NCBI GenBank assembly: GCA_029582265.1
Contig: CM055837.1
Location: 15,394,777-15,458,776, forward strand
Reading direction: 5' to 3'
DNA length: 64,000 nt
Source: Zoroaster sp. YZ-2022
Lineage: Eukaryota; Echinodermata; Asteroidea; Forcipulatida; Zoroasteridae
Below, piece after piece: positions 1 to 10,600 of this stretch; within the stretch, counting starts at the first letter, position 1; every line of letters begins with the position of its first letter. Under the pieces are notes generated by a model, which had not been told where the DNA came from, ran no database searches, and was given only the letters and a program-made list of their open reading frames with translations. Position numbers and translations under genes: made by a program.

Positions 1-2
1 AT

Positions 3-262
3 GTGTCCATTCTAAGGGTTATAATTACCGTCAGATGCAACTTTGTTAACAAGAGTGAGTGGTCTAGTGGAAAGACTCAGAACTCTTGTTCCAGAGGTCT
101 TGGGTTCAAATCCTACTTGTAATTTTGTCTTTTTATATCTGCCTGTGTCCATTATAAGGGTTATAATTAATGTCAGATGCAAATATCTTAAGAAGAGTGA
201 GTGGTCTAGTGGAAAGACTCAGAACTCTGGAGGTGGAAGTTGTGGGTTCAAACCCAGCTGAA
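3..262 (+). repeat. Tandem pair of tRNA-like SINE heads
   Basis: Two head-to-tail copies of about 140 bp (3-145 and 146-262). Each holds an A-box-like segment (GAGTGAGTGGTCTAGTGG) followed about 45 bp later by a B-box-like segment (GGGTTCAAATCC or GGGTTCAAACCC). These are the internal pol III promoter elements of tRNAs. The acceptor stem does not close, so this is a tRNA-derived SINE head or pseudo-tRNA rather than a working tRNA. Confidence 0.6.
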
Positions 263-387
263 TGCAAGAGAGGATTTTGTTTTACCAAATGGGTTATTTT
301 AAATAAAATAAATGCAAAACTCTTATTCAAGCTTGCTTATTAAGCTAGCTTGCTAGTTCTGGTTGACTCAGGACCTGGGTGGATTTG

Positions 388-483
388 TCATGCCTGGGGC
401 TTGAACCCTTCTGGGGAGATGGACTCAGGTTCCTTGGATCTCAATCGCACAGGCTAACCTGTTGAGCAATCGGGTCCCCCCAT
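388..483 (-). repeat. tRNA-like SINE fragment
   Basis: On the minus strand there is an A-box-like stretch (TTGCTCAACAGGTTAGCC) and, about 45 bp on, a B-box (GGGTTCAAGCCCC). The order and spacing suit a tRNA-derived head. It differs in sequence from the pair at 3-262, so it is a separate family. Confidence 0.5.
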
Positions 484-515
484 GAAAATGTGTTCGTTTC
501 TAATATATAAAGCTT

Positions 516-800
516 AAATTTGTACTTAGAAAATTTAGCTCACTCCAACACTAGGCTCAAGGTATTGGACAATAAAAGGCAAATGAGTATGGAGACTTGG
601 ACACCAGGCTGGGAACATCTTACATGTGGAATTCTATACTTAGTAAATTTAGCTCTGAAAATAGGCTCAGGGTACTGGCCAATAACATGCAGATGAGTAT
701 GGAGACTTGGACACCAGGCTGGGAACATCTTACATGTACATGTAGAAATCTATACTTAGTAAATTCAGCTCTGAAAATAGGGTCAGGGTACTGGATGCAG
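516..800. repeat. Tandem repeat, about 115 bp, 2.4 copies
   Basis: The block beginning AAATTTAGCTC recurs at 531, 645 and 761. It carries the phrase ATGGAGACTTGGACACCAGG in each full unit. The small ORFs seen across it are by-products of the repetition. Confidence 0.75.
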
Positions 801-889
801 GGAGGGTCCCTGGCTATGTACATGTATCACAGATTAGAAACACATGTGTGCATACATGTCATGTGCTTGCTTTACTACTCAAGGATTTT

Positions 890-1023
890 GGAGGATTCAG
901 GTTATGTGTAAGCAAATGGGCCTAGGGAGTTAGGAAGGATTCAGGTTATGTGTAAGCAAATGGGCCTAGGGAGTTAAGGAAGGATTCAGGTTATATGTAA
1001 GCAAATGGGCCTAGGGAGTTAGG
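890..1023. repeat. Tandem repeat, 44-45 bp, 3 copies
   Basis: GGATTCAGGTTATGTGTAAG recurs at 893, 937 and 982, each followed by GCAAATGGGCCTAGGGAGTT. The copies are nearly identical. A related phrase (TAGGGGGTTAGGG) appears again near 1600. Confidence 0.8.
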
Positions 1024-1755
1024 GTAAAATTATTCTGTCTCAAATGCTCTCATTTCGACAAAACACATACAAATATACACATTTCAGGAAATTGCCAGTG
1101 CAAAGTGTTTTCTATTCAAATTGTGAATTCTTTTTTTACACATTTCTCGTGACTTACATGTATGACCGTACACTGAGATGAAACTTTCGCAGGATGGTTG
1201 TTTATCTCGATTCAAAGACAGCGCCATACTTGAGAGCAAGCATTTTCAGTCTGTTTCTACTTCGGTCATTTTCCTAGGTTTTGGCACTCTTATGTGTGTC
1301 AAGTAGACATCGCATTAGTGTGGTGTTTATTGAATTTTTCTGTATTTACCCTAACCACCCCAAATCCTGCAAAATCCTCCAAGGGACACTTTTGGGGGAA
1401 AATTCAGCACTGTTGGAAACTGGTACTTTCACCTGTTCAAATGGGGCAGAAATTACAACCTGGCAAGAAGTACAGGCCATAAGTGCTGAATATGAAAGAT
1501 CAATGAAAATGCATGGTGCATTTTGAAGATAAGGGCATGTTTCCAAAAGTGCACTGATGGATTGTGGAGGATTCAGGAAGGTTCCTAGCCAGAATACCTA
1601 GGGGGTTAGGGTTAAGCATGGTACCCTGCTGAATTCAACAAATTGCAACAGCAGAAAAGTGTGGAGGCTGGCTCAATGCAACAAGATGCAACAACTTTTT
1701 ACATTTTTTGCGTTGAGCACGGCCAGGGTTTCTGTACAGTATAGACTCACAAAAT
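1024..1755. other. No gene or clear element seen
   Basis: AT-rich sequence with short ORFs that show no recognisable domain. Apart from a faint echo of the 44-bp repeat near 1565-1615, I see nothing in it. Confidence 0.4.
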
Positions 1756-1802
1756 GCAAAACGAGGGCGCTATCTTACAAAACTAAACGGGGGGGGGGGG
1801 GT

Positions 1803-1850
1803 AGAGCAGTTTTGCCAACATTGCCAATGTTGTACCTTCCCTTTAACTAG
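1803..1850 (-). repeat. Single diverged copy of the 81-bp repeat unit
   Basis: Read on the minus strand, this matches the start of the unit arrayed at 48061-49020 (AAGGGAAGGTACAACATTGG, then GCAAAACTGC). It sits directly after a poly-G run. It shows that the 81-bp unit also exists as a dispersed single copy. Confidence 0.6.
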
Positions 1851-3690
1851 CATTTGGCTAGAGGATGACTGATTCCATTACAGATGACTCTCCTACTTTT
1901 AGTACAATAACCCAGCGAGTTGACTGACCACTCAAAATTAGACAACTGTCTGTTTATGAATAATGGATTAGCTGTGTGGACAAGGCCATTTTTTTAATGA
2001 CTTGGATTACAGCAAATTCTCCCGAATTTGGGCAAGAAATGAAAACAAAACACCCCCCCCCCCTAAAAAAAACCACACCGTTTGAGGGTTCTCTACCATT
2101 AGGAAGGTGCCCTCAATCAAAGCTTTGTTCATTGTCTGTACATGGACTCACAGCTCACTGAGTGACAAACATATTTTTGGTTTTTTTTGGTTGGTGGAAA
2201 TTACCAGGCAAGGCGGAAGCGTGTTACAGCAGTAAACGCATTCAGTGTACACGGTTTATACACAGTAAAAACACATGTGTATGGGCTGCATTTACGGAAA
2301 GTCACAACAGAGCCACTGTGCTGTATTTTTATTTATTTTTGTTACCCTTCGGAAATTGTGGTTTTGCAGCGTTGATTTCAAAAAAAAAATCCAAAATCTC
2401 AGATTTTTGGGCAGCAGGTCCAGGGAACGATTTTGTTCAAAAATTTTGCGTAGCAAAACCGCGATGCTAAAAATTAATTTGCATAGCAAAATACTTTTTT
2501 TGTATAGCAATCTGTGACTTTTGTGTAGCAAATTTTAAAAGGCTTAAAATTACAGTATGTAGTGTGCATAGGTAAAGGTTTTTTTTTTTTTTTTAGGCTT
2601 TACTGTCGTTTGGTTCATAATATGAATGTCCAAATTTTACCAGAAATAATCATTTTTAGTGTCCGGAAATAGAGCCACAGGTGGTAAAAAAATCACGTGT
2701 AACTATTTTCGCCAAATTGCAGTTATTCATGAAAGTTAGTCCTCCGTCCACTTTCTTTTTTGTTTACATTATATCGATCGCTAAAACAGAGGCAATATCA
2801 CGAAAACAAATTACCGACTGCGACATGTTCGGGTGCTTTTCAAAGTGAATTTCGCCGAGTGTAACGTTACTTTGTGGTATGATCAAGCTTGATTTTAATT
2901 ATTAAAAATTCGTCAGGAAAATGAGTGCTCAACTTGGTTGAAAGCGCGATCATATTGTGTGCCGAAATGATTCCAAATCTCACCACTACATATACAAATG
3001 AATGCTCATTTTGTTAATTTTCAAAAACTTTTATTATAAAACGAAGTTAGTAACGTTTCTAGAGTTCCTTTGTTGAATACGGCCGTAGTGATCGTATGAA
3101 AGCGCACATGTGAACTGAACATGGTACTATTGTGTATAGAGGGTGGCTCAATTGCTCAATGTTCTAACCCCCAAACTCAGGAGAAGAAAAAATAAACACG
3201 TGCGAAGCTAAAAAAAACTGGGCGGTTGTTGCGTGTTTTCCATTTCGGGAATTTCGCCCGTAGTTAATTCATCAGCAGAAAAATATTGCATGCACATAGA
3301 ATTTTAGGCATTGCGGATAAAATCTTTACGGATTGCTGGGAAATAAAGTTGCATGTACGGATTCACATAGGTAAAACAAGTGCACATGTTCACTGTTGCA
3401 TCAACACCGTCGCGTCGTGAAGTCATCGTTGACCACATACGTCGCACGGACGTACCCCCTGGCGTGGTCTGGACACACGGAAACAAACCCAGTCGGGATG
3501 GATCCCTTGATATTTTTTGGTCGGAAATATACGTGTAAACGTTATTTCGGGAAAGGTTTGTGAATATGATTTCAAAAATGTTTATAAATCTGTCGAAATT
3601 CAATGTATCGCAAAATCTGCGATGCATTGTTTGAAATTCCATCGCAGCTTGTCCAAATTACGTCGCATTTTGTCCAAATTACGCTGTGCC
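1851..3690. other. AT-rich intergenic sequence
   Basis: Several homopolymer runs and weak ORFs (for example 2162-2470 plus and 3304-3642 minus) without recognisable domains. No splice-consistent exon was found. I see nothing I can name here. Confidence 0.4.
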
Positions 3691-3694
3691 GTGC

Positions 3695-4390
3695 CGTGCC
3701 GTGCCATGGACTAGGTTAGTACACGAGTGGCACACTTCACATAGGTAATAGACTTCTGGTGCTGTGCCATGGACTAGGTTAGTACACGAGTGGCACACTT
3801 CATGTAGGTAACAGACTTCTGGTACTGTGCCGTGGACTAGGTTAGTACACGAGTGGCACACTTCATGTAGGTAACAGACTTCTGGTACTGTGCCGTGGAC
3901 TAGGTTAGTACACGAGTGGCACACTTCATGTGGGTAACAGACTTCTGGTACTGTGCCGTGGACTAGGTTAGTACACGAGTGGCACACTTCATGTGGGTAA
4001 CAGACTTCTGGTGCTGTGCCGTGGACTAGGTTAGTACACGAGCGGCACACTTCACATAGGTAATAGACTTCTGGTGCTGTGCCATGGACTAGGTTAGTAC
4101 ACGAGTGGCACACTTCACATAGGTAATAGACTTCTGGTGCTGTGCCATGGACTAGGTTAGTACACGAGTGGCACACTTCATGTAGGTAATAGACTTCTGG
4201 TACTGTGCCGTGGACTAGGTTAGTACACGAGTGGCACACTTCATGTGGGTAACAGACTTCTGGTGCTGTGCCGTGGACTAGGTTAGTACACGAGCGGCAC
4301 ACTTCATGTGGGTAACAGACTTTTGGTACTGTGACTAGGTTAGTACACAAGTGGCACACTTCACATAGGTAATAGACTTCTGATGATATT
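3695..4390. repeat. 63-bp satellite, about 11 copies
   Basis: The unit contains GGACTAGGTTAGTACACGAG and GGCACACTTCA, and repeats every 63 bp with few substitutions. Because 63 is a multiple of 3, the minus strand stays open for 241 codons and shows a Cys-rich 21-residue period (EVCHSCTNLVHGT). That ORF begins about 75 bases past the RCAN stop codon with stops in between, so I read it as a by-product and not as a protein. The array probably lies in or just past the RCAN 3' UTR. Confidence 0.85.
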
Positions 4391-4479
4391 GAATGATCAA
4401 TCAACAGGAGGGTTTTTAAATATTACTTAAAATTTGAAATTAAAAAAAAATGAGACATTATTTCAGTGTGTTAAGGTGA

Positions 4480-4607
4480 TTAACTCGGCTCTGGTCTCCT
4501 TGTATGCTGTATTCTCATCTTTGGACCCTTAGGGGGTGGATCTTCACAAGGGAGAACAAAAATGCCCGGCTTGTCCTCATCGGCAGCATGTAACTCATGG
4601 GCTTCCC
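4480..4607 (-). CDS. RCAN: RCAN terminal coding exon
   Basis: 128 bp, starting after acceptor CATTTCCCAG and ending at TAA (4480-4482). It completes the Gly codon and encodes EAHELHAADEDKPGIFVL, a linker with PPPKGPKMRIQ, and HTRRPEPS. This matches the family's ELHAA and Q-T-RRPE C-terminal blocks. It is too short to show as an ORF by itself, and the match in phase with exon 3 is what identifies it. Confidence 0.9.
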
Positions 4608-7600
4608 CTGGGAAATGGAACATAAAGGTACAGAGAATTAATTTGATTTGAAGAAGAGCTTGTGGTTGAAATGGGAGCTACTGATGTTAAGGGGAAAACA
4701 TTAGTTAGGCCATAGAGGTAGCTCTATGGTTAGGCCAAACGAAAATCTCTGGTCAAACAAGTGTCTCTGTCCAAACAAGTGTCTCTGGTCAAACAAGTCT
4801 CTGGTCAAACAAAAGTCTCTGGTCAAACAAGTCTCTGGTCAAACAAAAGTCTCTGGTCAAACAAGTCTCTGGTCAAACAAAAGTCTCTGGTCAAACAAAA
4901 GTCTCTGGTCAAACAAATGTCTCTGGTCAAACAAAAGTCTCTGATCAAACAAAAGTCTCTGGTCAAACAAAAGTCTCTGGTCAAACAAAAGTCTCTGGTC
5001 AAACAAAAGTCTCTGGTCAAACAAAAGTCTCTGGTCAAACAAAAGTCTCTGGTGATACATGTTAACATGTATACGCGGTTATTGGAACCAGACCAAATTT
5101 CCCCTATGCAAAGTACGGTGGCTAAGAGAGGCCTCACAAATCAAGCAAACGTTCATACCCCTATGTGAAAAAAGGCTTTTAAAACACAGCGCAGCAGAAT
5201 TCCAATCCAGAAATTTTGGCTGCAATTGGACATCGTTTCATAATCGACATTTTCACATAGGGGTATGAACGTTTGCCCCATTTGTGAGGCCTCTCTTAGC
5301 CACCACTTTGTGTATTTTTGGCCAATTTGATTTGGTTTGATTTGGTTCCAATAAACGCGTATACATGTATCACATGTTGGTAAAAAAAAACTGTCACCGC
5401 ACCGAATTGAAGTCGACCTATGACCAGAAACTGGAGATTTTTTTGGGGGGGGGCCAAAATAGTATTCTGGCTTTAACCAGTTCACGTCGGAGGCCGTGTA
5501 TACACGCAATCTTATTTTGGACAGCGGATCGGAGAGCGTCTAAACACGCCACAGGATTCTTGGGAATATTTGTATAGATTCCCGGTCGACGTGGCAACGA
5601 GCCATAAGCATACGGTGGAAGACGCGGTCTCCCCGGTCACGCTCTGGTGAGCACCGTTGGTCGTGTTTGTGCGGTAAAAATAAACCCGCCACGGGGTTCG
5701 GAAAAACTTTTTTATTCCCGGTGCGAACTGGTTAACCCACCTACTTACAGCTGCACTTTAGTGGGAAGTAGCTATAGAGGTCAAAATCAGTCAACTGCCT
5801 GTTTTGACTGTTGACCCAAATGTGCACAAAGGGGCATTTGTGACTGGTTTTTACTGTCATTTTGACCACCCTGAACAATACAAGACAATGCTTTTACCAG
5901 TCAAAAACGGTCGACTCATTTTGACCAGTAAATGTACTTATTACACGTAAGGTTTGACAATGTTTGACTTTTAAGTGCACTAGATATACCTTGGCAAGTA
6001 TATCAACATTTTGACTGATTTTGACCCTTGCAGTAGTAGGAGGGTTAATCAACTGTGCACACACAACCCTTGTTACTGGTTTCAAAATAGAATATAATTA
6101 TACATCATTAAAACAATCAGTGGAGGCTCACCTGGGGCGAGACTTGCTAATGCTGCCAGGACGTCATAGTCAATGACTGGCTCTGATTCTTGCTTCGGTT
6201 CCCATCCGACTGGTGGTGACGCTGGTGGAGATAAAAGATGCTGCTTGTCTGGTATTGGGGGTTCCAGAGAGGAACTGTTGGAAAATTTGGCTGGCTGTTT
6301 GAAATAACGGGAAAACATAACATTATCAATCAACCAAACAGAGTAATATCATAAATCTACATGAAGTACGCCAGGCGATTAATCACCCAGTCCATGGCAT
6401 AGTACCTCAAGAACAACGAATTTGGGACGATCTGTCGAATAACTGAAGTAACGAATCAGCTGTTTTGGTGGTTTTTAGATATTAACTGTTTTAGGATTTT
6501 AACCCTCCCACTACAGCTGCACTTTAGTAGCAAGTAGCTAGAGGTCAAAACCAGTCAACTGCCTGTTTTGACTGTTGACCCAAATGTGCACACAGGGGCA
6601 TTTTTGACTGCTTTTTACTGTCATTTTGACCACCCTCAACAATACCAGACAATGCTTTTTTACCAGTCAAAAACGGTTGACTCATTTTAACCTCTAAATG
6701 TACTTACTACACGTAAGGTTCCCCCATGATTGGTAGGGGGTGAACTACTTAATTTTCAAAATTGTTTGCAAAAGTTTGCTGTCTTGGGGAAACATAATGA
6801 CGGTCAAACGGTGTAAAGTAGTCACCAGAATAGACCAATGAAAAGTAGCCACAAGGCACACTTTTGTTTATCCATTAACTCTCCTACAATCAGTGCAATT
6901 TTTGAAACAACCCATTCAGGCCACTCCAAGCCATTAGCTGTTGCCAGTTGCCTCCTATGGTTACCCTTCTGTGCACTGTCACACCACTGAGATTGCAGGG
7001 TAAAGTGGTCTCCCATTGATACATTGCAGGCCATATTAATATGTTCAAACAACCAGCTGTATACCTGACCATGTATATTGACTGTAAACACACCTATATA
7101 CAAAACCACTAAAGACTGGTTTGTAATGGCCTTCAGTGTGTGTTGAGTATGTAATCAGAGATGGTCTTATTTACAGTGGCTTTGGGTGGCACTGGGTTGA
7201 TTTTGTAAGATTACTTGGAAAGGACAGTAGTGGCTTGTATACTTTAAAGGATGGTGAAGAACATTAAGTGGATCGGAGTGATCTCCATAGAAGCAGGGTT
7301 AAACATGCAAAAATTTCCCCATGAGACAGCAAACTTGTCACATCTGTGAATGCCTTGGGGGTGGGTAGGGGGGGGTTTGGGTCTGGACAGTGGGCCCCAT
7401 GCTCTAGCCTTTCTTCATTCCTTCCTTCCCACCCCCGAAATTCACAACGGATTTTAACCACTGCTCGTAGGAGTGGGGAAAACACTTAACCACGCCCTGC
7501 CCGGCAACCCCACCCCATTTAACCACGCTCCGCCCGGCAACCCCACCCCATATAACCACGCCCCGCCCAGCAACGACACCCTATTTTTTTCCTTTGTACA

Positions 7601-10600
7601 AACCTGTAAGAAGTACAACTTGATAGTTATTCCGTATAATTCTTTCTTATGCATCCCTATTCTAGCATGGACAACTTGTTCAGGTTTCTCATAACCAATT
7701 CGTACTCTACTAAAGCTGGACAGGTACACAAAGTGGACGTTTTCTCCGAATGCACAAAACAAGTCTTCAAAGGATTTCTGTTGAGTGAAACAAAATGAGG
7801 AGAATGTTATCATTACAACCATTGTCAGCATGGATAGAGGGTCACCCAGACCCTTGTTGTTATTCAGTCAGTGTAATAAATAAAAATCAGTGACTGTATT
7901 CATCATCATCATCATCATCATCATGCTGCTCACAAATCATTCCTGAAACCATCTCAGCTCCCTGGGGAGTATACAGCTAAATTGCTGTCATTTCGGCCCT
8001 CACCTATACCCATTTACTCCAGGGTGGAGAGAAGCAATTATGGTAAAGTGTCTTGCTAAAAGACACAAGCCATCAGAAAACAAAAATCCGATGCACTAAA
8101 TCGATGCACTAAACCACTCGACCATGGCACACCCTCAGGCTGGGAAGTGGTGGGGGCAATGCTTAAATGCATACATTAACCCTCCTACTATTGTTGCCCT
8201 TTAGTGGAAAGTTGCTGTAGAGGTCAAAACCAGTCCACTGCCCATTTTGACTGTTGAACCAAAGGTGCACACAAGGGCATTTTTGACTGGTTTTTACTGT
8301 CATTTTGACTACCCTGAACAATACCAGACAATGCTTTTACCAGTCAAAAACGGTCGACTCATTTTGACCTGTAAATGTACTTACTACATATATGGTTTGA
8401 CAGTGTTTGACTTTTAAGTACACTAGATATACCTTGGTAAGTATCAACATTTTGACTGATTTTGACCCTTGTAGTAGTAGGAGGGTTAACTAAGTAAGAG
8501 TTTTGTGTATGTTATCCCCATTCTAGGGCCAATACACTGGACCCCCTCCGTATCCTTGGCCCTAACCCCACATGTACAAAAATGGAGCGATTTTTCAACT
8601 TTTGATCTGCTAATTATTACAATCTAAAATTTTGTGATGTAGGTAAGCTTGCCCAAGCAGACACATTTGACATGAAGTTCACTATTGTGAGATCGGTAAT
8701 TTTGGTGAAATTTAAATTTTATTTATTTTTATTTTTTTAAACTTCAAAAATGTTTCGAAAATTTCATGAAAGTGAGATATCCCAGATTTTATGCCAATAG
8801 TGTCTGCTTGGGCAAGGTTACCTAATTACTAAGTTTTAGGTTGTAATAATTAGCAGATAAAAAGTTATCAGATAAAAAAAAATTTTTTTTTTTTTTTTAA
8901 ATAAAAAAAATAAAAAAAAAAATAAAAAAAATCGCTCCATTTTTGTACACGTGGGGCTCGGGCCAAGGATACAGAGGGAGTCCAGTGCATTGGGCCGGAT
9001 AAATAAAAGTTAGCAATTGCTTATCTAGTAAAAGCTCAAGCAATAGCAATTGCTTAACAAGTAAAAGCTCAAGGTTAAGCAATTGCTTAAAAATGTATAA
9101 ATAACCTTCTTCTTTGACTAGCACCTGTTGCTTATGGGTATAACAATGATGGGAGGTCAGTTCCGATTAGCCTAGTGGTTGTATATGAGGCATGTGTTAG
9201 CAACATGGATGCTGCCGAAGAATTGGGGAGTGGTACAAATAGTGAGCAATCTTTGAACGAACTGTTCGTTAGTATAATCAAAGAGTACCCTGTTCTAATC
9301 TAGAAAAGTCAGTTGCCGGGGGTAAAAGACATGAAGGCAAATGCACTTAAAAAAGCACAAATGTCAATTGCTACCAACACAGGTAAAGCCATGGATGAGA
9401 AGCAAATTTTGAAAAAGATAGCAAACATGAAAAGTCAAGTGAAGAAGAAAACAGATGGAATGCAAACAGGAAATAGGAAGATTGTTTTGGTTCCATGGGA
9501 ACAAGATCTGTACAACATCTTCAAAGGGGATGAAAACCCGACTATTACGAAGATGCCATGTGCCATTTCTGCTGGTTTCAAACCAAGTACTTCGACTGCT
9601 GCTAGCCACTCCAAATTTTCAAAATTGAACCGAAATAATTTCCGGTATCTGGTAGGATTGACTTCATCATGATTTATTCTTTCATTGTACACCTTTTCAT
9701 GTTCCCTTACATGCATAAACTCGGCCATGATGGCAGGAGTAATGCAACATGCAAGTGTTAGCAAATGCGTAAGCTCCTCATTTAGTATCTTGTAAAAATA
9801 TTAGCAAGTGCTACAAGTCATTAGTAAAAGGTCTGGTTTATTTATATGCTTCCAAGCAAGTGCTAATCTCTCTAGTAATTGCTTACAAATCATAGCAATT
9901 GCTTTTGCTAACTACTGGAAGCAATTACTTGCAAGTAATTGCTCACTTTTATTCATGAAGATTTAAGAAAATGACTAGTAAAAGCAATTGCTACTTTTTA
10001 TTTATCTGGCCCATTGGCCCTAGAATGGAGCTATAGGGCCTATCTGTGTGTAAATAAGGATGCATGTGCATGACCGGTAAGGGTAGAATGTCAAACCCAA
10101 CTGCCACTTTTTGTCGCTCATTATAACCAAGGAAAGAACGTAGAATACAACTGCCACTTTTCTATCCAAATATGACAAATATCACAGATTTTCCTTTAAA
10201 AGATGATTGAGGACACACTTAAGGAGAGGAAAGTGTAGTCAAGTAAGGATCCAAGATTTTGAGCAATTAATGTGTGCACATTCAGTGAGATGTTGGCCAT
10301 TTTCTCATCTGCTAAAATAAAAATACATACATGGGGCTATAATAATAGTAATAATACTACTTTACTAGGACATTGTGCACAAGTGGCAGTTTACATTCCT
10401 TCCTCCATGGTTCAACAATCTTTCCGCATTAAACAATCCCCACAAATGAGTTAAATAACACGTTATCAAAAAATGGGTGATTCAGATTCTAACGTTAATG
10501 TTTAAATTAAAATAAAAACAAAAATCGCCTGGAAAAGTGGAAGTGGAACCTTTTTCTCTGCATCAGTGAAAATTGCATCGGGTATGTTTGTCGCAATAAG

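Larger units (their letters stand above)
8517..10029. mobile_element. Long-palindrome MITE split by a nested transposon
   Basis: Left arm CATTCTAGGGCCAATACACT ... CCTTGGCCCTAACCCC ... ACAAAAATGGAGCGA is answered by TCGCTCCATTTTTGTACACG ... CCAAGGATAC ... and, after the inserted element, ATTGGCCCTAGAATG at 10013-10027. The arms exceed 100 bp, and a second inner inverted block (ATCTGCTAATTATTACAA and TTGTAATAATTAGCAGAT) extends them further. It lies wholly inside RCAN intron 1. Confidence 0.75.

Noticed and set aside
3679..4404. 241-codon minus-strand ORF with a Cys-rich 21-residue repeat (EVCHSCTNLVHGT)
   Set aside because: It is the in-phase reading of a 63-bp satellite. All units change as DNA rather than at codon third positions, and stops separate it from RCAN. 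Not treated as a zinc-finger protein.
4761..5137. ORFs reading SLVKQK or FCLTRD repeats
   Set aside because: By-products of the 18-bp intronic minisatellite.
9435..9764. Minus-strand 109-codon ORF in the Harbinger-like element
   Set aside because: Antisense to the Myb-like frame, which has the basic helical composition expected of the transposon's protein. The minus frame has none.
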